In this document: piece after piece, positions 62,515 to 64,000 of the stretch
How positions within the stretch are numbered: position 1 is the stretch's first letter
Layout: every line of letters starts with the position of its first letter
Source: Rhytidiadelphus loreus
Lineage: Eukaryota; Streptophyta; Bryopsida; Hypnales; Hylocomiaceae
DNA: 64,000 nucleotides
Direction of reading: 5' to 3'
NCBI GenBank assembly: GCA_947034895.1
Contig: OX344762.1
Location: forward strand, 48,525,087-48,589,086
Translations under genes and position numbers: made by a program
The notes under the pieces: generated by a model
The model's database searches: none
What the model saw: the letters and a program-made list of their open reading frames with translations, nothing else
What the model was told of the DNA's origin: nothing

Positions 62515-62740
62515 GTGGATACTATTTGTTCCTCAAATGTACTACAGTTAGAGTAGTTTTGTACCTCGAATATATGAACCAGAGTTACAGTATTTTGTCA
62601 TACTATTTATTCCTCAAATGTATTAGAGTGATAGTATTTTTGTACCTCAAATACATATACTAGAATTATAGTATTTTGTAATACTATTTGTACCCCGAAT
62701 GTACTACAAAATAGTATTTTGTTATACTTAAAAGTACAAC
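62515..62740 (+). repeat. Diverged ~85-bp tandem repeat 3' of the transposase-like gene
   Basis: ATACTATTTGTTCCTCAAATGT, TTTTGTACCTCRAATA and ACAGTATTTTGT phrases recur about 2.5 times downstream of the TAG at 62463. Confidence 0.7.
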
Positions 62741-63483
62741 TGAGGCAAGAGAATTGTTTCCTGAGCTTCAATTCATTTTGGCTGATAAAAGCACACTACG
62801 TATGTTTACTGTATTTTCATGTATAGCTATTTCTTTTTTTAAATTTTGTGACAGTTTTGTTATGAATGCTCTATTTCTATTGAAACTCTTTGAACAGGAA
62901 AGATGTTATAGGGCGGTTTAGGGATTTGGATGAAATACAGAGTTAACAATTGAAGGCAGGTAGACTAAATTCAAAGAGGTGAATTGTACCATTCTAGTTC
63001 TACAAACTAAGACTTCCAATTCCAAGCAAGTAATCGGAAAAATAATTTTGGAATCTCACACTTGTCAAATCAATGAGAGAGTTAAGAACTGGAGCCAATT
63101 GTAGAAATTATTTTAGACAATTTCAAAACAATAGTTTGAATGTATAATACAATACAAGAAGTACAAAGCTTCTATCTATTGATCTCTTTTGAAAATGAAA
63201 TGGATAAATTACACTCCCTCTATCCCAAATGATCATCTAGTTGGATAAAATTTCAATTAAATTGTTATCCATTTTCTAAATCTTCAAAATACAAATGACT
63301 TACATCCATAGAACAAACTATCAAGTCAAACCACCTCTATACTATTGCCAAGTTTGTACAAGGTAAGTTGAACCATCACAACCAAAGTGGAAGCCATCAC
63401 ATTTCAAGTAAAACCATATTAGTGGTATACATTGCAGTACTGCAATGTAATCCATTAATATAATCTTACTTGCCATAAGCTGG
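62741..63483. other. Intergenic, no gene
   Basis: AT-rich. CTCCCTCTATCCCAAATGATC at 63214 resembles one Stowaway MITE end next to TA, but no matching second end was found. The last part may hold the 3' untranslated region of the SET-domain gene. Confidence 0.4.
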
Positions 63484-64000
63484 CTACCACTTGGCCTGTA
63501 ATGGTGAACTAGTATCTCTACAAAGTATGCTTCTACATTTACAAGCAAAGGATGGCAAATGTGGATCTCTATTTTGGAAATCAATGCCATAATCCCATGT
63601 CAATGCCTCCTTCGCTTGAATGATTCGTTTTGCAAAAAATGCAACATGGTAAAAGTCCTTCCCAGCGTTTTCAATCTTCACAGGCATGTCCACGAGGTTT
63701 GCATCTCCACATCTGTATGAAAGTAGTGGAATGCCAATTAAACAAACGACATAAACGACATGTAATAAAATAAAATGAACATTCCTTAAGGTATGCAACA
63801 TGTCTGACCTGTGATTCAAGAATCTTGCGACGTTTCCATAGTGAGTGGCATCCAAGCACAACGCCGTGTTGTCATTCGATTTTCGTTCAGTGGCCCAGTC
63901 AGCATTAAGTTGCAAAGTGTATGACAGATCACCGTGGACTACAAGGTTCCTCATTGCCATCTCCCGATTTGTCAGTATCTCCCCAATCATCTCAAATACG
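63484..64000 (-). CDS. SUVR1/2/4-type SET-domain histone methyltransferase, 3' part
   Basis: Two exons are in the window, 63809-64000 (open at the edge) and 63484-63712, joined across a 96-bp intron. The protein reads VFEMIGEILTNREM at the edge, then TALCLDATHYGNVARFLNHR and, after the junction, CGDANLVDMPVKIEN. It continues FYHVAFFAKRIIQAKEALTW, DYGIDFQN and the post-SET cysteines CKCRSILCRD, ending SSPLQAKW. NHRCGDAN and the EALTWDYG helix are the SET-domain cofactor and active-site regions; CxCx4C is the post-SET zinc site. SUVR proteins methylate histone H3 lysine 9. The C-terminus after the post-SET is very short (about 10 residues). Pre-SET and N-terminal WIYLD-type regions would be beyond the window. 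No break is seen, so the gene is probably functional. Confidence 0.88.
   Translation of the reverse strand, partial: VFEMIGEILTNREMAMRNLVVHGDLSYTLQLNADWATERKSNDNTALCLDATHYGNVARFLNHRSDMLHTLRNVHFILLHVVYVVCLIGIPLLSYRCGDANLVDMPVKIENAGKDFYHVAFFAKRIIQAKEALTWDYGIDFQNRDPHLPSFACKCRSILCRDTSSPLQAKW
63713..63808 (-). other. 96-bp intron of the SET-domain gene, open in frame
   Basis: GTCAGA donor and TTCATACAG acceptor; splicing joins CAC AG to A TGT, making the conserved NHRCGDAN. Its length is a multiple of three and it has no stop, so retention would add 32 residues inside the SET active-site motif. Confidence 0.8.

Noticed and set aside
63214..63234. Stowaway MITE
   Set aside because: Only one CTCCCTC-type end is present beside TA; no inverted partner within the window.

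Overview
This is nuclear DNA of a plant (land plant or streptophyte alga; I cannot place the species). It is AT-rich, intron-bearing and dominated by mobile DNA. Plant origin rests on four things: a plant-type mitochondrial ATP synthase subunit g gene, a five-exon 40S ribosomal protein S8 gene with the usual ATGG/intron start, the end of a SUVR1/2/4-type SET-domain gene, and telobox (AAACCCTAA) motifs just upstream of the housekeeping start codons.

Layout. 1-5 kb: a small membrane-protein gene (minus) and ATP synthase subunit g (minus, two exons). 5-22 kb: a gene desert of decayed sequence with a broken FCP1/HAD-type phosphatase copy near 9.1-9.7 kb and several small inverted-repeat element families. 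These include TTAA-bounded elements with piggyBac-like ends, two ~322-bp copies of one MITE with intact 4-bp duplications, and two ~300-bp copies of another. 22.6-25.0 kb: RPS8 (plus). 25-27 kb: another TTAA element and a foldback element with CACTA-like ends. 27.8-31.7 kb: copy A of a large TG-ended repeat. 32.3-33.8 kb: a stop-riddled mobile-element protein remnant (minus).

34.1-46.7 kb is the most unusual part. A minus-strand pseudogene of at least 11 phase-consistent exons carries a ParB/sulfiredoxin-like motif, a charged coiled segment, and a domain resembling circularly permuted DNA N6/N4 methyltransferases. Its tenth exon is split by a 7,348-bp hAT-type element with an 11-bp terminal inverted repeat and a perfect 8-bp duplication; removing the element restores the frame. 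The hAT carries a ten-unit tandem array (147 or 162 bp per unit, each with a 17-bp hairpin) whose GTCGCCCC/ACCCG words also occur, inverted, beside both element ends.

46.7-53 kb: mostly noncoding, with a cluster of GTCGGATCCGAC palindromes and two small candidate coding pieces. 53.0-62.5 kb: a cysteine-rich transposase-like gene (plus), broken by a one-base frameshift and by copy B of the TG...CA element (5,979 bp, 5-bp duplication GAGTG). The window ends with the 3' part of the SUVR-type histone methyltransferase gene (minus).

The housekeeping genes look intact and independent. The interrupted genes record successive layers of insertion.
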